Part shown: one piece after another, positions 7,709 to 16,877 of the stretch
Layout of the letters: each line of letters starts with the position of its first letter
How positions within the stretch are numbered: position 1 is the stretch's first letter
Source: G965232465 sp965232465
GTDB taxonomy: Bacteria; Pseudomonadota; Alphaproteobacteria; JAQWUY01
Length of the DNA stretch: 64,000 bases
Assembly: GCA_965232465.1 (NCBI GenBank)
Contig: OZ246977.1
Coordinates: 558,001 to 622,000, forward strand
Direction: 5' to 3'
Notes under the pieces: generated by a model
The model's input: the letters and a program-made list of their open reading frames with translations, nothing else
What the model was told of the DNA's origin: nothing
The model's database searches: none
Translations under genes and position numbers: made by a program

Positions 7709-9069
7709 TATTTTACTTTTTTGTTTTGCTTTTCCGTCCAAATCAGCGTTTCCAATACATCTATTGCCCGTGCCAGCATGTAATCGGTTTGATTTAAGGA
7801 TTTTGTTTCTGTGGTATCTTTCTTATCCCCATTTTTGTGGTCAATCGATTTTTCAGAGGGTTTTCTGTTTGATTTGTCTTCGTTTTTCTTGGTTTTTTCT
7901 TGTGTGTTATCCAAGGCGTTAGACAGGTTTTCTTCGCCATAATCCCCCCGATCAAATTCTTTTTCTATTTTTACAGGGGATGCTTTAATATCGGGCACAA
8001 TACCAATTTTTTGGATGCTGGTGCCATTTGGAGTGTAATATAAGGCGGTGGTAAATTTTATCGTCATTTCCGGTGTCAGCTCCAATGCGGATTGCACAGA
8101 TCCTTTTCCAAAAGTGCGTTCCCCGACAATAATCGCCCGATTGTGGTCTTTTAAGGCACCGGCAACAATTTCCGATGCGGATGCGGATCCCCGGTTGACC
8201 AATACGACAATCGGTGCCCCATTGGTAATATCATTCGGGGTTGCATGGACCCGTTGGTCTTGGGATTTGTTCCGTCCCCGTGTGGATACAATTTCGCCTG
8301 CGGTCAAAAAGCTGTCGGATACGCTGATGGCTTCGCTTAGCAATCCGCCCGGGTTGTTGCGTAAATCAACAATATATCCCTGAATAGGGGATTTTGCTTG
8401 TTGTTGTAATTTTTTGACTTGGGCGTGTAAATCTTCGGTCATATTTTGTTGGAATTGTACCAGTTTAATATAGGCAATATTATTCGGTTTCATTTCGCTT
8501 TTAACACTGGGTACTTTGATAATGGCACGGGTGATTTTCACATCAAATGGCGGTTCCCCTTCGCGCAAAATTGTCAAAGTTACATCTGTATCTGGTTCCC
8601 CCCGCATGCGTTTTACCGCCTCGTTATGTTCGATGTCTTCCACATAAGTACCGTCGATTTCAATAATTAAGTCCCCTGATTGTAAGCCCGCTTTTTGTGC
8701 AGGTGTGCCATCAATGGGGGCGATAATTTTAATGGTATTGGTTGTGGTATCTGGGATAATATGAATGCCCAGTCCCCCAAATTTACCTGTGGTTGATTCG
8801 ATAAGCTTTTCCACCTCCTTTTTCACCAAAAATGCAGAATGTGGGTCAAGGCTTTTTAACATTCCTTTGATGGCGGCGGTAATTAAATCAGCGTTTGATT
8901 TTTCTTCTACATAATGTTTACTAAGGTTGTTTAGCACCAAGCTAAATACATTCATCATGCGATAATCTTCTTCGCTTAATTCTTGTTTGGTGTTGGCATA
9001 TGCCTGAAGGTTCAGGCTGAAAATGCTAAGGGTAATGCTGATAACAGCGATTTTGAATATATTACTCAT
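7708..9069 (-). CDS. ctpA: Carboxy-terminal processing protease (S41A)
   Basis: Secreted serine protease that trims C-termini of periplasmic proteins and, in other bacteria, controls murein hydrolases. 453 residues: signal peptide 1-25 ending AYA, PDZ domain about 95-175 (GKFGGLGIHI, QKAGLQSGDLI), protease core with the Ser of GSASASE (295-300) and Lys322 of GKGS. The C-terminal 60 residues are a charged Lys/Asp/Glu/Ser linker with a short conserved tail. AAAGGA precedes ATG 9069. It lies directly downstream of an EnvC-like hydrolase activator, which suggests co-regulated cell-wall remodelling. Confidence 0.95.
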   Translation of the reverse strand: MSNIFKIAVISITLSIFSLNLQAYANTKQELSEEDYRMMNVFSLVLNNLSKHYVEEKSNADLITAAIKGMLKSLDPHSAFLVKKEVEKLIESTTGKFGGLGIHIIPDTTTNTIKIIAPIDGTPAQKAGLQSGDLIIEIDGTYVEDIEHNEAVKRMRGEPDTDVTLTILREGEPPFDVKITRAIIKVPSVKSEMKPNNIAYIKLVQFQQNMTEDLHAQVKKLQQQAKSPIQGYIVDLRNNPGGLLSEAISVSDSFLTAGEIVSTRGRNKSQDQRVHATPNDITNGAPIVVLVNRGSASASEIVAGALKDHNRAIIVGERTFGKGSVQSALELTPEMTIKFTTALYYTPNGTSIQKIGIVPDIKASPVKIEKEFDRGDYGEENLSNALDNTQEKTKKNEDKSNRKPSEKSIDHKNGDKKDTTETKSLNQTDYMLARAIDVLETLIWTEKQNKKVK

Positions 9070-9107
9070 GTTAAAAAGTCCTTTTATCGATCATATGATG
9101 GAATATG

Positions 9108-10232
9108 TTAATTTGTAGAGTCTCGTATCCATAATAGCGGATTTTCGGTTTTTGTGCCATATCTAATTTCAATTTTAAAATCTTTATTGTCTGTATTGGT
9201 TGTGCCGATGGGGTCTTTTTCCAATACCCAGTCATTATTTTGAACAAATACATCTTCAAATCCAATCAGTACACTGTTATATCCCCGTTCGTGTGCAAGC
9301 AACACAATTTTTCCTAAGTTTGAAAACGCCCCGACGAATGCCACATATCCGTCGAAGGGGGCAACCACTTGGGCATTGGGTAGGGTCTTTATATATACGC
9401 CATCCGATATGTTGCCGTTTTTCATGGGGCGGTTAAACTTGGTGGTAATTGTCCCCACCACAGGTGTGGTAATAGGGCTGTTTTCCATAGGGAATGGACG
9501 AATATTTTGGGGGCGGATGTATCGATTATTGTTATAGTTTTGTTGTTGTTTTGCCTGTTGTAAAGATTTTTCTAATTGTGCCACTTGTTGTTGCAAAGTG
9601 TGTTGTTGCCGTTGCAAATGGGCAATAATATGGGTGTCACGGGTTATAAGGGCATCATAGGTGGTTATTTTTTCCCTCAAATCCGCCCGGGAGTGTTGTA
9701 TACGGTCGTGTTTTTGTTGCAAATCGGCTTGTTTTTGGGTCAGTTGTGCTTGTAAAGTATTTAATTGGGTATAAGTGGCTAGGATACCTTGGCGTTTTTG
9801 TTGTATTTGGGGCATGATGTGCTGTATTAAACGGATTGCTATCATACTGCGTTTTGGGATATCAGGTGATAAAAACAGGGCAATATTTTTATGTTTTTCA
9901 ATTTTTTGGGCAATGGTGATAAGCGTACCTAAGTCTTTATTTGCCAGTTGTAATATTTTTTGCAAGGATTTTTGTTGGGTTTTAATGGTGGTCATGTCTT
10001 GTGTAATTTGTAAAATGGCCGCCTCTTGTTGTTGTATTATTTTTGCATTTTGTTGCAATGTTTGTCGTAGAATCGATACTTTGTTTTGCAACATAGTTTT
10101 GTTGGATTGTTTGGCGTTTTGTTGCTGTTTTATATGCGATAATTGTTGTTGCTTCTGGGGCAATGTATCGCCTGTATTCGCCGATACAATGGGGGCTGAT
10201 AATACTGTAATAAATATTATAATCTTACGCAT
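9108..10232 (-). CDS. EnvC-like murein hydrolase activator
   Basis: 374-residue periplasmic protein expected to activate amidases at the division septum. Signal peptide 1-18, then a long Gln-rich coiled coil (about 25-245), then a LytM/M23-like domain (about 258-370). The zinc ligands of active M23 peptidases are absent: the usual HxGxD position reads SDGVYI and the later HxH is replaced by AHERGY. It is therefore a regulator rather than an enzyme, as in EnvC. Its ATG overlaps the last 8 bases of gpmI, so the two are probably translationally coupled. ctpA follows. Confidence 0.87.
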   Translation of the reverse strand: MRKIIIFITVLSAPIVSANTGDTLPQKQQQLSHIKQQQNAKQSNKTMLQNKVSILRQTLQQNAKIIQQQEAAILQITQDMTTIKTQQKSLQKILQLANKDLGTLITIAQKIEKHKNIALFLSPDIPKRSMIAIRLIQHIMPQIQQKRQGILATYTQLNTLQAQLTQKQADLQQKHDRIQHSRADLREKITTYDALITRDTHIIAHLQRQQHTLQQQVAQLEKSLQQAKQQQNYNNNRYIRPQNIRPFPMENSPITTPVVGTITTKFNRPMKNGNISDGVYIKTLPNAQVVAPFDGYVAFVGAFSNLGKIVLLAHERGYNSVLIGFEDVFVQNNDWVLEKDPIGTTNTDNKDFKIEIRYGTKTENPLLWIRDSTN

Positions 10233-11736
10233 GTTGTATTAAGCTGGTGCCAGTCATTTCGAGGGGTTGTGGTATATCCATAAGGTTCAAAATAGTGGGT
10301 GCAATATCGCCTAATACGCCATTTTTTAAGGATATATTCCCCGCCCCACAAACAATAAAATGTACCGGGTTTAAAGTATGTGCTGTATGTGGTTCGTTTT
10401 TTGCGATGTCATACATAATATCACAATTCCCATGATCGGCACTCAGCACCAATACCCCCCCCAGGTGTTGTACCATATTCCACACTTTGCCAAGGCAGGT
10501 ATCGACCGCTTCACAGGCCTTAATAGCCGATTTTAAATTGCCTGTATGTCCCACCATGTCTGGGTTTGCATAATTTAAAATTACCATATCTATGTCGCCT
10601 TTTTGCATCCGTGCGATAAGGGTGTCGGTCAGGGCATAGGCACTCATTTCTGGTTGCAGGTCGTATGTTGCCACCTTTGGACTGGGGGTAAGCAATCGGT
10701 ATTCCCCGGCAAATTTTGATTCTTTTCCCCCATTAAAAAAGAAGGTCACATGGGGATATTTTTCTGTTTCTGCGGTGCGAATTTGGGTTTTTCCTGCATT
10801 TGCCACCACTTCGCCCAAAGTATTTTTTAATGGTTTCGGTGGATATAACACACCCATATATGTGCTGTGTATATGGGAATATTGTACCATGCCAATGGGG
10901 GGGATCATCTTTGCCGTGTGTTGGGGGAATATATCAAAATTGGGGGCACATAAGGCACTTAAAATCTGTCTTGCCCTGTCCGCTCGGAAGTTGGTACATA
11001 ATACTGCATCCCCATCTTGAAATCCATTGTAATCGCCGATGACACAGGCGGGGATAAATTCGTCTGTAATAGTATGTGCATGGGCATCGGCAATGGCATC
11101 ATGGGCGGTGGCATATTTTTTCCCTTGTCCCCATGCAATAACATCGTGGGCGTTTTGTACTCGATCCCAATTCGTATCCCGGTCCATAGCCCAATACCGC
11201 CCCGTAACCGTTACAATTGGGGCGGAGGTATGGGATTGCACATATTCGATAAATCTTGGGGCAGAAGTCGGTGCCGTGTCCCGTCCATCGGTAAATGCGT
11301 GTATATTGACGGGAATACCTGCGTTCAGTAGGGCATTGGCATAGGTGATAACATGAAACTGATGTCCATGTACCCCCCCGTCGGACACAATACCGACAAT
11401 ATGAGCGGTGCCGCCGCTGGATTTTAAAGCCCTTACATAATCGGTAAATAGGGGGGTATCGATAAATGTACGATTTTTACAAGATTCGTTGATACGGGGT
11501 AGGGTTTGCATGACAATCCGTCCTGCACCGATATTGGTGTGTCCCACTTCGCTGTTGCCCATTTGACCATCGGGTAAACCGACCGCTAAGCCACAGGCTT
11601 GCAGGTGGCAGGAAGGATATGATTTCAATAATGTATCAAATATGGGTGTGTGTGCCAGTTTTGGGGCATTGTATTGCCGGCTTTTTTCATCGCCCCATCC
11701 GTCGAGTATACATAATACAGTTGGTTTTTTTGGCAT
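10225..11736 (-). CDS. gpmI: 2,3-bisphosphoglycerate-independent phosphoglycerate mutase
   Basis: Interconverts 3- and 2-phosphoglycerate in glycolysis and gluconeogenesis, using two Mn ions. 503 residues, normal family length. Seen: the N-terminal metal motif ILDGWG, the phosphorylated Ser62 in MGNSEVGHTNIGAGR, FTDGRD, RYWAMDRD, and the C-terminal metal ligands in NYANPDMVGHTG and SADHGN. The start is ATG 11736 with AAGGGAG upstream. It lies between rlmH and envC, an order typical of alphaproteobacteria. Confidence 0.96.
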   Translation of the reverse strand: MPKKPTVLCILDGWGDEKSRQYNAPKLAHTPIFDTLLKSYPSCHLQACGLAVGLPDGQMGNSEVGHTNIGAGRIVMQTLPRINESCKNRTFIDTPLFTDYVRALKSSGGTAHIVGIVSDGGVHGHQFHVITYANALLNAGIPVNIHAFTDGRDTAPTSAPRFIEYVQSHTSAPIVTVTGRYWAMDRDTNWDRVQNAHDVIAWGQGKKYATAHDAIADAHAHTITDEFIPACVIGDYNGFQDGDAVLCTNFRADRARQILSALCAPNFDIFPQHTAKMIPPIGMVQYSHIHSTYMGVLYPPKPLKNTLGEVVANAGKTQIRTAETEKYPHVTFFFNGGKESKFAGEYRLLTPSPKVATYDLQPEMSAYALTDTLIARMQKGDIDMVILNYANPDMVGHTGNLKSAIKACEAVDTCLGKVWNMVQHLGGVLVLSADHGNCDIMYDIAKNEPHTAHTLNPVHFIVCGAGNISLKNGVLGDIAPTILNLMDIPQPLEMTGTSLIQHA

Positions 11737-11759
11737 GGTGTGTTGGCTCCCTTATAATA

Positions 11760-12218
11760 TTATACTTTATGATATGGATGTCCATCCAGAATTGTGCGAA
11801 TACGATATAATTGTTCACATAAAATTACCCGTACCAGCATGTGGGGTAAGGTCATTTTGCCAAAGCTAAGGACCATATGTGCACATTTGTGTATTTGGGG
11901 GGATACCCCAAACGCCCCACCAATAATAAAGTATATATCATTTGCCCCTTGTGTATGCAAGTGTTGTATGTGGGTGGCAAAATCGGGACTAGACATGGTT
12001 TTTCCCCGTTCATCAAGGACAATAACGATCGCATCTTTAGGGATATGTTTTAAAATAGAATCTGCCTCAGATTGTTTTTGTAGGGTGGAATTAGCGATAT
12101 TTTTACCATCTATTTCGATGATACGAATGGGCGTTGCACAGCGTTTTACATAGGTTTGGCACAAGTCGTATGCCGCCCCTTTTTTTAATTTGCCAACTGC
12201 TATTATCGTCCACGCCAT
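11760..12218 (-). CDS. rlmH: 23S rRNA pseudouridine-1915 N3-methyltransferase
   Basis: SPOUT-class methyltransferase acting on the assembled 70S ribosome. 152 residues from ATG 12218, which gives the family N-terminus MAWTIIAVGKLKKG; an upstream extension in the frame overlaps rsfS and is rejected. Seen: VLDERGKTMSSPDFA, the SAM loop FIIGGAFGVS, and the C-terminal knot LSFGKMTLPHMLVRVILCEQ ending GHPYHKV. It begins 13 bases after rsfS. Confidence 0.95.
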   Translation of the reverse strand: MAWTIIAVGKLKKGAAYDLCQTYVKRCATPIRIIEIDGKNIANSTLQKQSEADSILKHIPKDAIVIVLDERGKTMSSPDFATHIQHLHTQGANDIYFIIGGAFGVSPQIHKCAHMVLSFGKMTLPHMLVRVILCEQLYRIRTILDGHPYHKV

Positions 12219-12231
12219 CAGCGGGATACCA

Positions 12232-12576
12232 TTATGCGGGTGTGGGAGGGTCTTGCCATAGTTTTTCCAAATTGTAAAATGCCCGCACTTCTGGGCGGAA
12301 CAGGTGTACAATCACATCGCCCACATCCATAACCACCCAATCACCACTATTTTTCCCAGAAATAAGGGTCTCTTTGAATCCTGTTTTGCGGATTTTTTGT
12401 TCCACATATCGGGATAAGGAAATACAGTGCCTGCTTGTGGTACCCGATGCGATGACCAAATAATCCGCATAATCCGCTTTGCCCGCAAGGGGGATTGTTA
12501 CAATATCTTCGGCTTTGTTAAAATCAAGGGTTTTTGTTATTAGTGGTAATATTTCATCGACGGGTAATAAGGTCAT
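12232..12576 (-). CDS. rsfS: Ribosomal silencing factor RsfS
   Basis: Binds ribosomal protein L14 and blocks subunit joining in starvation. 114 residues from ATG 12576. Typical landmarks are KAEDIVTIPLAGK, DYLVIASGTTSRH and the C-terminal SGDWVVMDVGDVIVHLF. The start overlaps the nadD stop by four bases (ATGA), the usual coupling in this operon. Confidence 0.95.
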   Translation of the reverse strand: MTLLPVDEILPLITKTLDFNKAEDIVTIPLAGKADYADYLVIASGTTSRHCISLSRYVEQKIRKTGFKETLISGKNSGDWVVMDVGDVIVHLFRPEVRAFYNLEKLWQDPPTPA

Positions 12577-13166
12577 AATTTTGTGTCTTCTGTGTCTGGT
12601 GTTTCTGTGTATGTGTTGCTCCGCATATCTGTGGCACATTCCATATAATGTGTGTCATGGATATATGTCCAAATATGCGGCGTTTGTTGCCAAATATCTG
12701 GGGGAGCTACTTGTTGTAATATATCATAACAGGGGCTGTTTTGCAAGGTTTCAAAATCTGTATTTGGACGGGCAAAAACTGCAACAGGCACTATGGCGGT
12801 AATCTGTTGCCAATGGTGCCATAAATGAAATGTTGCCATGTTATCCGCCCCCATAAGCCATATAAATTGTCTGTTTGTATGGGGGGTGGTAAGATGGCGT
12901 ATCACATCGACTGTATAGGTGGATTTTAAATCCGATTCAATGTCTTTTACCTTAATATTATGTCCCGCTGTAATATGGTGTGCTTGTTTTATGCGTTCGG
13001 GTAAGGGCATATATGTATTGGCATGTTTGAGTGGATTTTGTGGGGTCACCACCCACCATACTGTGTCGATTCCCAAGTGTTGTAATGCACTCAGGGATAT
13101 ACCCACATGCCCATTATGGGCGGGGTTAAAAGATCCGCCCAGTATACCGATTCTTTTGACGGTCAT
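12573..13166 (-). CDS. nadD: Nicotinate-nucleotide adenylyltransferase
   Basis: Adenylates nicotinate mononucleotide to deamido-NAD. 197 residues from ATG 13166. That start overlaps the obgE stop by ATGA and is preferred to an ATG at 13178 deeper inside obgE. Seen: GGSFNPAHNGHV with the nucleotidyltransferase HxGH, and LMGADNMATFHLWHHW. The C-terminal ISSTxIR signature is degenerate (CATDMRSNT), and a short acidic tail follows. Confidence 0.94.
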   Translation of the reverse strand: MTVKRIGILGGSFNPAHNGHVGISLSALQHLGIDTVWWVVTPQNPLKHANTYMPLPERIKQAHHITAGHNIKVKDIESDLKSTYTVDVIRHLTTPHTNRQFIWLMGADNMATFHLWHHWQQITAIVPVAVFARPNTDFETLQNSPCYDILQQVAPPDIWQQTPHIWTYIHDTHYMECATDMRSNTYTETPDTEDTKL

Positions 13167-14239
13167 AGGGGCGACCATGGTTTTTTTTCCGTGTATTCGT
13201 CCATAAGAGGGGCGGCTTGGGGGGTATCCAAGGGGGGATTTTGCGTGTCGATATAGGGTTTGACGATGTTATATAAAGTTTGTAATACGGTTTTGACATT
13301 TTTACCGCTGATACCGGACATGGTTAGTATTTTGGCATCAGTTACCGCAGACAGATCCTGTATCATTGTGTTTGTGATTGCAGGAATCAGAGCGTCGATT
13401 TTGTTAATCACCACAATTTCCGGTTTTTGTGCCAATTCTGGACTGTATTTGGCAATTTCTGTGCGAATGGTTTGATACTCTTCGACTACATTTTCGTTGG
13501 CACCATCAATCAAGTGTAACAATACCCCACACCGTTCCACATGTCCCAAAAATCGTGTCCCTAGTCCTTGACCCTCCGATGCCCCCTTGATAAGTCCGGG
13601 AATATCAGCAATAATAAATTCATGGTTATTGTGATACACCATGCCCAAATTGGGGTGTAAAGTGGTAAAAGGATAATCGGCAACTTTTGGTTTTGCCCGT
13701 GAGACTTTTGATAAAAAAGTGGATTTACCCGCATTCGGCAATCCCAACAGTCCCACATCGGCAATCAATTTAAGCCGCAACCATATCCACATTTCTTCCC
13801 CTGGCCATCCGGGTTCCGATTTTCTGGGGGCTCGGTTGGTGGATGTTTTAAATGCTGTGTTGCCCCGCCCGCCGTCTCCACCTTTTAACAGCATCACTTT
13901 GTTACCCACATTGGTCATGTCGGCAATTAGGGTTTGTTTGTCTTCGGATAAAATTTGCGTACCAACAGGGACTTTTAACACTACATCGGCACCATTTTTA
14001 CCATGTCTGTCCCGTCCCATCCCCCCATCCCCTCGATTTGCTTTAAAGTGTTGGGTATATCGGTAATCAATCAGGGTATTTAACCCGTCGATAGTTTCCA
14101 CAAATACATGACCGCCCCTTCCGCCATTGCCCCCATTGGGACCGCCGAATTCAATATATTTTTCACGGCGAAAGCTGACTGCCCCCGCCCCGCCATCGCC
14201 ACTTTTAATATAAATTTTTGCTTGGTCTAAGAATTTCAT
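13163..14239 (-). CDS. obgE: Obg GTPase
   Basis: Essential GTPase of 50S assembly and stress control. 358 residues: the Gly-rich Obg fold (1-158; for example GGPNGGNGGRGGHV), then the G domain with GLPNAGKST, the switch DIPGLIKGASEGQGLG, NKID and the G5-like SGISGKN. The C-terminal extension is short. It sits between rpmA and nadD; proB/proA, often found here in alphaproteobacteria, are missing. Confidence 0.97.
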   Translation of the reverse strand: MKFLDQAKIYIKSGDGGAGAVSFRREKYIEFGGPNGGNGGRGGHVFVETIDGLNTLIDYRYTQHFKANRGDGGMGRDRHGKNGADVVLKVPVGTQILSEDKQTLIADMTNVGNKVMLLKGGDGGRGNTAFKTSTNRAPRKSEPGWPGEEMWIWLRLKLIADVGLLGLPNAGKSTFLSKVSRAKPKVADYPFTTLHPNLGMVYHNNHEFIIADIPGLIKGASEGQGLGTRFLGHVERCGVLLHLIDGANENVVEEYQTIRTEIAKYSPELAQKPEIVVINKIDALIPAITNTMIQDLSAVTDAKILTMSGISGKNVKTVLQTLYNIVKPYIDTQNPPLDTPQAAPLMDEYTEKKPWSPL

Positions 14240-14279
14240 GTTCTAATTTCAGTATGTACACACATGTACACAGCAAAAA

Positions 14280-14534
14280 TTATGTAACTGGTGTTATATG
14301 GATGGTGGTGCGTTGCCGAGTCTTTTTGAATTGCACATTTCCTGCAACCAATGCAAACAAGGTGTGGTCTTTGCCCATCCCCACATTTTGACCGGGATGG
14401 AATTTTGTTCCCCGTTGGCGGACAATAATATTACCCGCAACAACTTTTTCCCCCCCGAATTTTTTGACGCCTAAGCGCCGACCTTCTGAATCACGACCAT
14501 TGCGGGAGCTTCCCCCTGCTTTTTTATGTGCCAT
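14280..14534 (-). CDS. rpmA: 50S ribosomal protein L27
   Basis: 84 residues starting MAHKKAGGSSRNGRDSEG, a standard L27 N-terminus without the cleavable extension found in Firmicutes. It supports the peptidyl-transferase centre. Follows rplU by 30 bases. Confidence 0.98.
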   Translation of the reverse strand: MAHKKAGGSSRNGRDSEGRRLGVKKFGGEKVVAGNIIVRQRGTKFHPGQNVGMGKDHTLFALVAGNVQFKKTRQRTTIHITPVT

Positions 14535-14564
14535 TGTTTTATTCCCTTCTTATAAAATATAAAA

Positions 14565-14873
14565 TTATGCCTTAATATCAATAACTTCGACAATAGATAC
14601 CGGTTGGCGATGGCCATTTTTACGGCGATAGGCATTACGGCGTTTCTTTTTGAAAATAATAATTTTCTTGTTGCGGGTTTGCTCCACCACTTTTAAGGTT
14701 ACAGTTGCCCCTTTAATAAGGGGATTACCCACAACAGGGGATTCGCCGCCAATAAATAAAACATCGGAAATTTTGACCTTTTTGCCCGCTTCTGTGTTTA
14801 GTTTTTCAATGCGTAATACATCGCCTTGTTGGGCTTTGTATTGTTTGCCGCCTGTTTTAAAAATAGCGTACAT
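14565..14873 (-). CDS. rplU: 50S ribosomal protein L21
   Basis: 102 residues opening MYAIFKTGGKQYKAQQGD, with the C-terminal RRNAYRRKNGHRQ. First ribosomal gene of the rplU-rpmA-obgE run. The ATG at 14873 follows a purine-rich AAAGGA. Confidence 0.98.
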   Translation of the reverse strand: MYAIFKTGGKQYKAQQGDVLRIEKLNTEAGKKVKISDVLFIGGESPVVGNPLIKGATVTLKVVEQTRNKKIIIFKKKRRNAYRRKNGHRQPVSIVEVIDIKA

Positions 14874-14965
14874 TATAATAATCCTTTAATATTATTGCGT
14901 CTTCTGGTGGTTCTTGTTCAGAACGCTTTTAAAATACCATGATACAGCATTACTTTTTTCATAAA

Positions 14966-15005
14966 TTGTTGTGTCATACAACAACAAGTGCACTTTATAC
15001 ACTTG
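14966..15005. repeat. Two adjacent inverted repeats between yqeY and rplU
   Basis: TTGTTGT/ACAACAA with a 5-base gap (14966-14984), followed immediately by CAAGTG/CACTTG with a 9-base gap (14985-15005). The surrounding 200-bp gap must hold the end of the yqeY transcript and the start of the rplU transcript. No U-run follows either stem, so they are more likely regulatory sites than terminators. Confidence 0.4.
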
Positions 15006-15074
15006 AAACCATATATAGTCAAGGGGATTTATATATTTATTATGTTTTCATTTAAACCCTAATGGTATCAAAAT

Positions 15075-15527
15075 TTATGATAATTTTGTTTTTAAAATTT
15101 TCGATGCCATACCCATGTCTAAAGTGGCGTCATAATTGGATTTTAAATATCCCATAACCTTTCCCATATCCGCCATAGATGATGCCCCGACCACACCGAT
15201 TGCCGTATCCACCGCTTCAATAACCGCATTTTCATCCATCATATCAGGCAGGAATGTTTCAATAATTGCAATTTCTGCTGTTTCTTTTTTTGCCAAATCG
15301 GGGCGGTTGCCATCTGTGTACATTTTGGCTGATTCGGTGCGTTGTTTGCCCATATTTTTTAAAATTATCAAAATTTCATTATCATTTATGCCCTGTGTAT
15401 TGCCTTTGCTTCTGGCGGCAATATCCGCATCTTTTATTCGGGCTTGTATCATGCGGATAACTTGTAATGTATCCATTTGTTTGTTTTTCATGGCATGCTT
15501 CATCGCATCGGTAATTTGTGTACGCAT
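15075..15527 (-). CDS. yqeY: GatB/YqeY-domain protein
   Basis: 150 residues, matching the usual YqeY length of about 148. YqeY resembles the tail domain of GatB and may bind tRNA, but its role is not settled. Motifs seen: MDTLQVIRMIQARIKDADI, ILKNMGKQRTESAKMY, ETFLPDMM and ADMGKVMGYLK. ATG 15527 is chosen; ATG 15548 (MKRKPRF) is possible. It is divergent from carA, the common alphaproteobacterial arrangement. Confidence 0.9.
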   Translation of the reverse strand: MRTQITDAMKHAMKNKQMDTLQVIRMIQARIKDADIAARSKGNTQGINDNEILIILKNMGKQRTESAKMYTDGNRPDLAKKETAEIAIIETFLPDMMDENAVIEAVDTAIGVVGASSMADMGKVMGYLKSNYDATLDMGMASKILKTKLS

Positions 15528-15557
15528 AAATCTTGGTTTCCTTTTCATATAACCATA

Positions 15558-15594
15558 GTGTTCACACAAGGTATAGTAACCATTTTGTGGACAC
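15558..15594. promoter_or_regulatory. Imperfect inverted repeat in the yqeY-carA gap
   Basis: GTGTTCACA (15558-15566) and TGTGGACAC (15586-15594) pair with a single G-T position. The site lies in the 150-bp divergent gap, so it could be an operator for either gene. No protein assigned. Confidence 0.3.
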
Positions 15595-15677
15595 TTCTTA
15601 AAATCATTGCTTGACGATTGGGGGATTATATCATAAAACACTGTACATATAAACAGAGTATTTGAATGGGGATAATA

Positions 15678-16868
15678 ATGTATACGAATATGTATCAAAT
15701 TGATGTGTCAGAGACTATCATTCCACAAAATGCCACCGCTGTTTTGGTATTAGAAGACGGCACAGTCATATTTGGCAAAGGCGTAGGGGCTGAAAATACC
15801 ACTGTTGCTGAGATTTGCTTTAATACTGCGATGACGGGATACCAAGAAATTATGACTGATCCATCCTATGCGGGGCAATCAATTATTTTTACATTTCCCC
15901 ATGTGGGTAATGTGGGTGCCAATGATGAAGATTTTGAAACCCCTGTGCCATATGCCCGTGGGGCAATTATGCGCGAAGATATTACCACCCCATCGAATTG
16001 GCGGTCGGCACAGCATTTTAATACATGGTTACAATCCCATGATTTACCCGCTATATGTGGCATTGACACCCGACAATTAACCGCTCGTATCCGTGATTAT
16101 GGGGCACCTAAGGGGGTGATTTGTCATGACCATTCGGGCAATTTTGATATACCTGTATTACACAAAATGACCATCGATTGGGCGGGATTAAAAGGGATGG
16201 ATTTATCGTTGGATGTAACCTGCAAAGCCCCCTATGAATGGACGGACAGTATTTGGCGATTGGATGGTGCATATGGACAACAGGTTGATTTTGCATATCA
16301 TGTGGTTGCCATTGATTATGGGATAAAAAAGAATATTTTGTGTAATTTGGCACACCAAGGGTGCAAAGTAACAGTCGTCCCAGCAAACACCCCCATAGAA
16401 CAGATTTTTGCCTTAAACCCAGATGGGGTATTTTTGTCAAATGGTCCCGGTGATCCACAGGCAACGGGGGTATATGCAGTCCCTGTTATTCAAAAAATTA
16501 TCGAAGCGGATATTCCCGTTTTTGGTATTTGTCTGGGGCATCAAATGCTTGCCCTTGCCATGGGGGCAAAGACAGAAAAAATGCACTTTGGACATCGGGG
16601 GGCAAATCATCCTATTAGGGATGTAACCACAGGCAAAGTGGAAATTACTTCGCAAAACCATGGATTTGTTGTGGATCGCACCAGCTTGCCCGATACGGTT
16701 ATGGAAACACATTTTAGCCTGTTCGATAACACTTTGGCGGGAATTCAATTAAAACATAAACCAGCATTTAGCGTCCAATACCACCCAGAGGCATCCCCAG
16801 GACCACAGGATTCCCATTATTTATTTGTCCGTTTTATTGATTTGATTCGTAAATATAAACATAAATAG
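15678..16868 (+). CDS. carA: Carbamoyl-phosphate synthase small subunit
   Basis: Glutamine amidotransferase subunit that feeds ammonia to CarB for arginine and pyrimidine synthesis. 396 residues from ATG 15678, which has GGGGAT six bases upstream; ATG 15666 is a weaker alternative. The N-terminal small-subunit domain (EICFNTAMTGYQEIMTDPSY) is followed by the class I amidotransferase with nucleophile Cys285 in GICLGHQ and His369/Glu371 in HPEASPGP. carB is not adjacent; an ankyrin gene follows within 10 bases. Confidence 0.96.
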   Translation: MYTNMYQIDVSETIIPQNATAVLVLEDGTVIFGKGVGAENTTVAEICFNTAMTGYQEIMTDPSYAGQSIIFTFPHVGNVGANDEDFETPVPYARGAIMREDITTPSNWRSAQHFNTWLQSHDLPAICGIDTRQLTARIRDYGAPKGVICHDHSGNFDIPVLHKMTIDWAGLKGMDLSLDVTCKAPYEWTDSIWRLDGAYGQQVDFAYHVVAIDYGIKKNILCNLAHQGCKVTVVPANTPIEQIFALNPDGVFLSNGPGDPQATGVYAVPVIQKIIEADIPVFGICLGHQMLALAMGAKTEKMHFGHRGANHPIRDVTTGKVEITSQNHGFVVDRTSLPDTVMETHFSLFDNTLAGIQLKHKPAFSVQYHPEASPGPQDSHYLFVRFIDLIRKYKHK

Positions 16869-16877
16869 GCACATTTT

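Noticed and set aside
13178..13178. ATG at 13178 as the nadD start
   Set aside because: ATG 13166 gives the ATGA overlap with obgE used by neighbouring pairs and a normal N-terminus.
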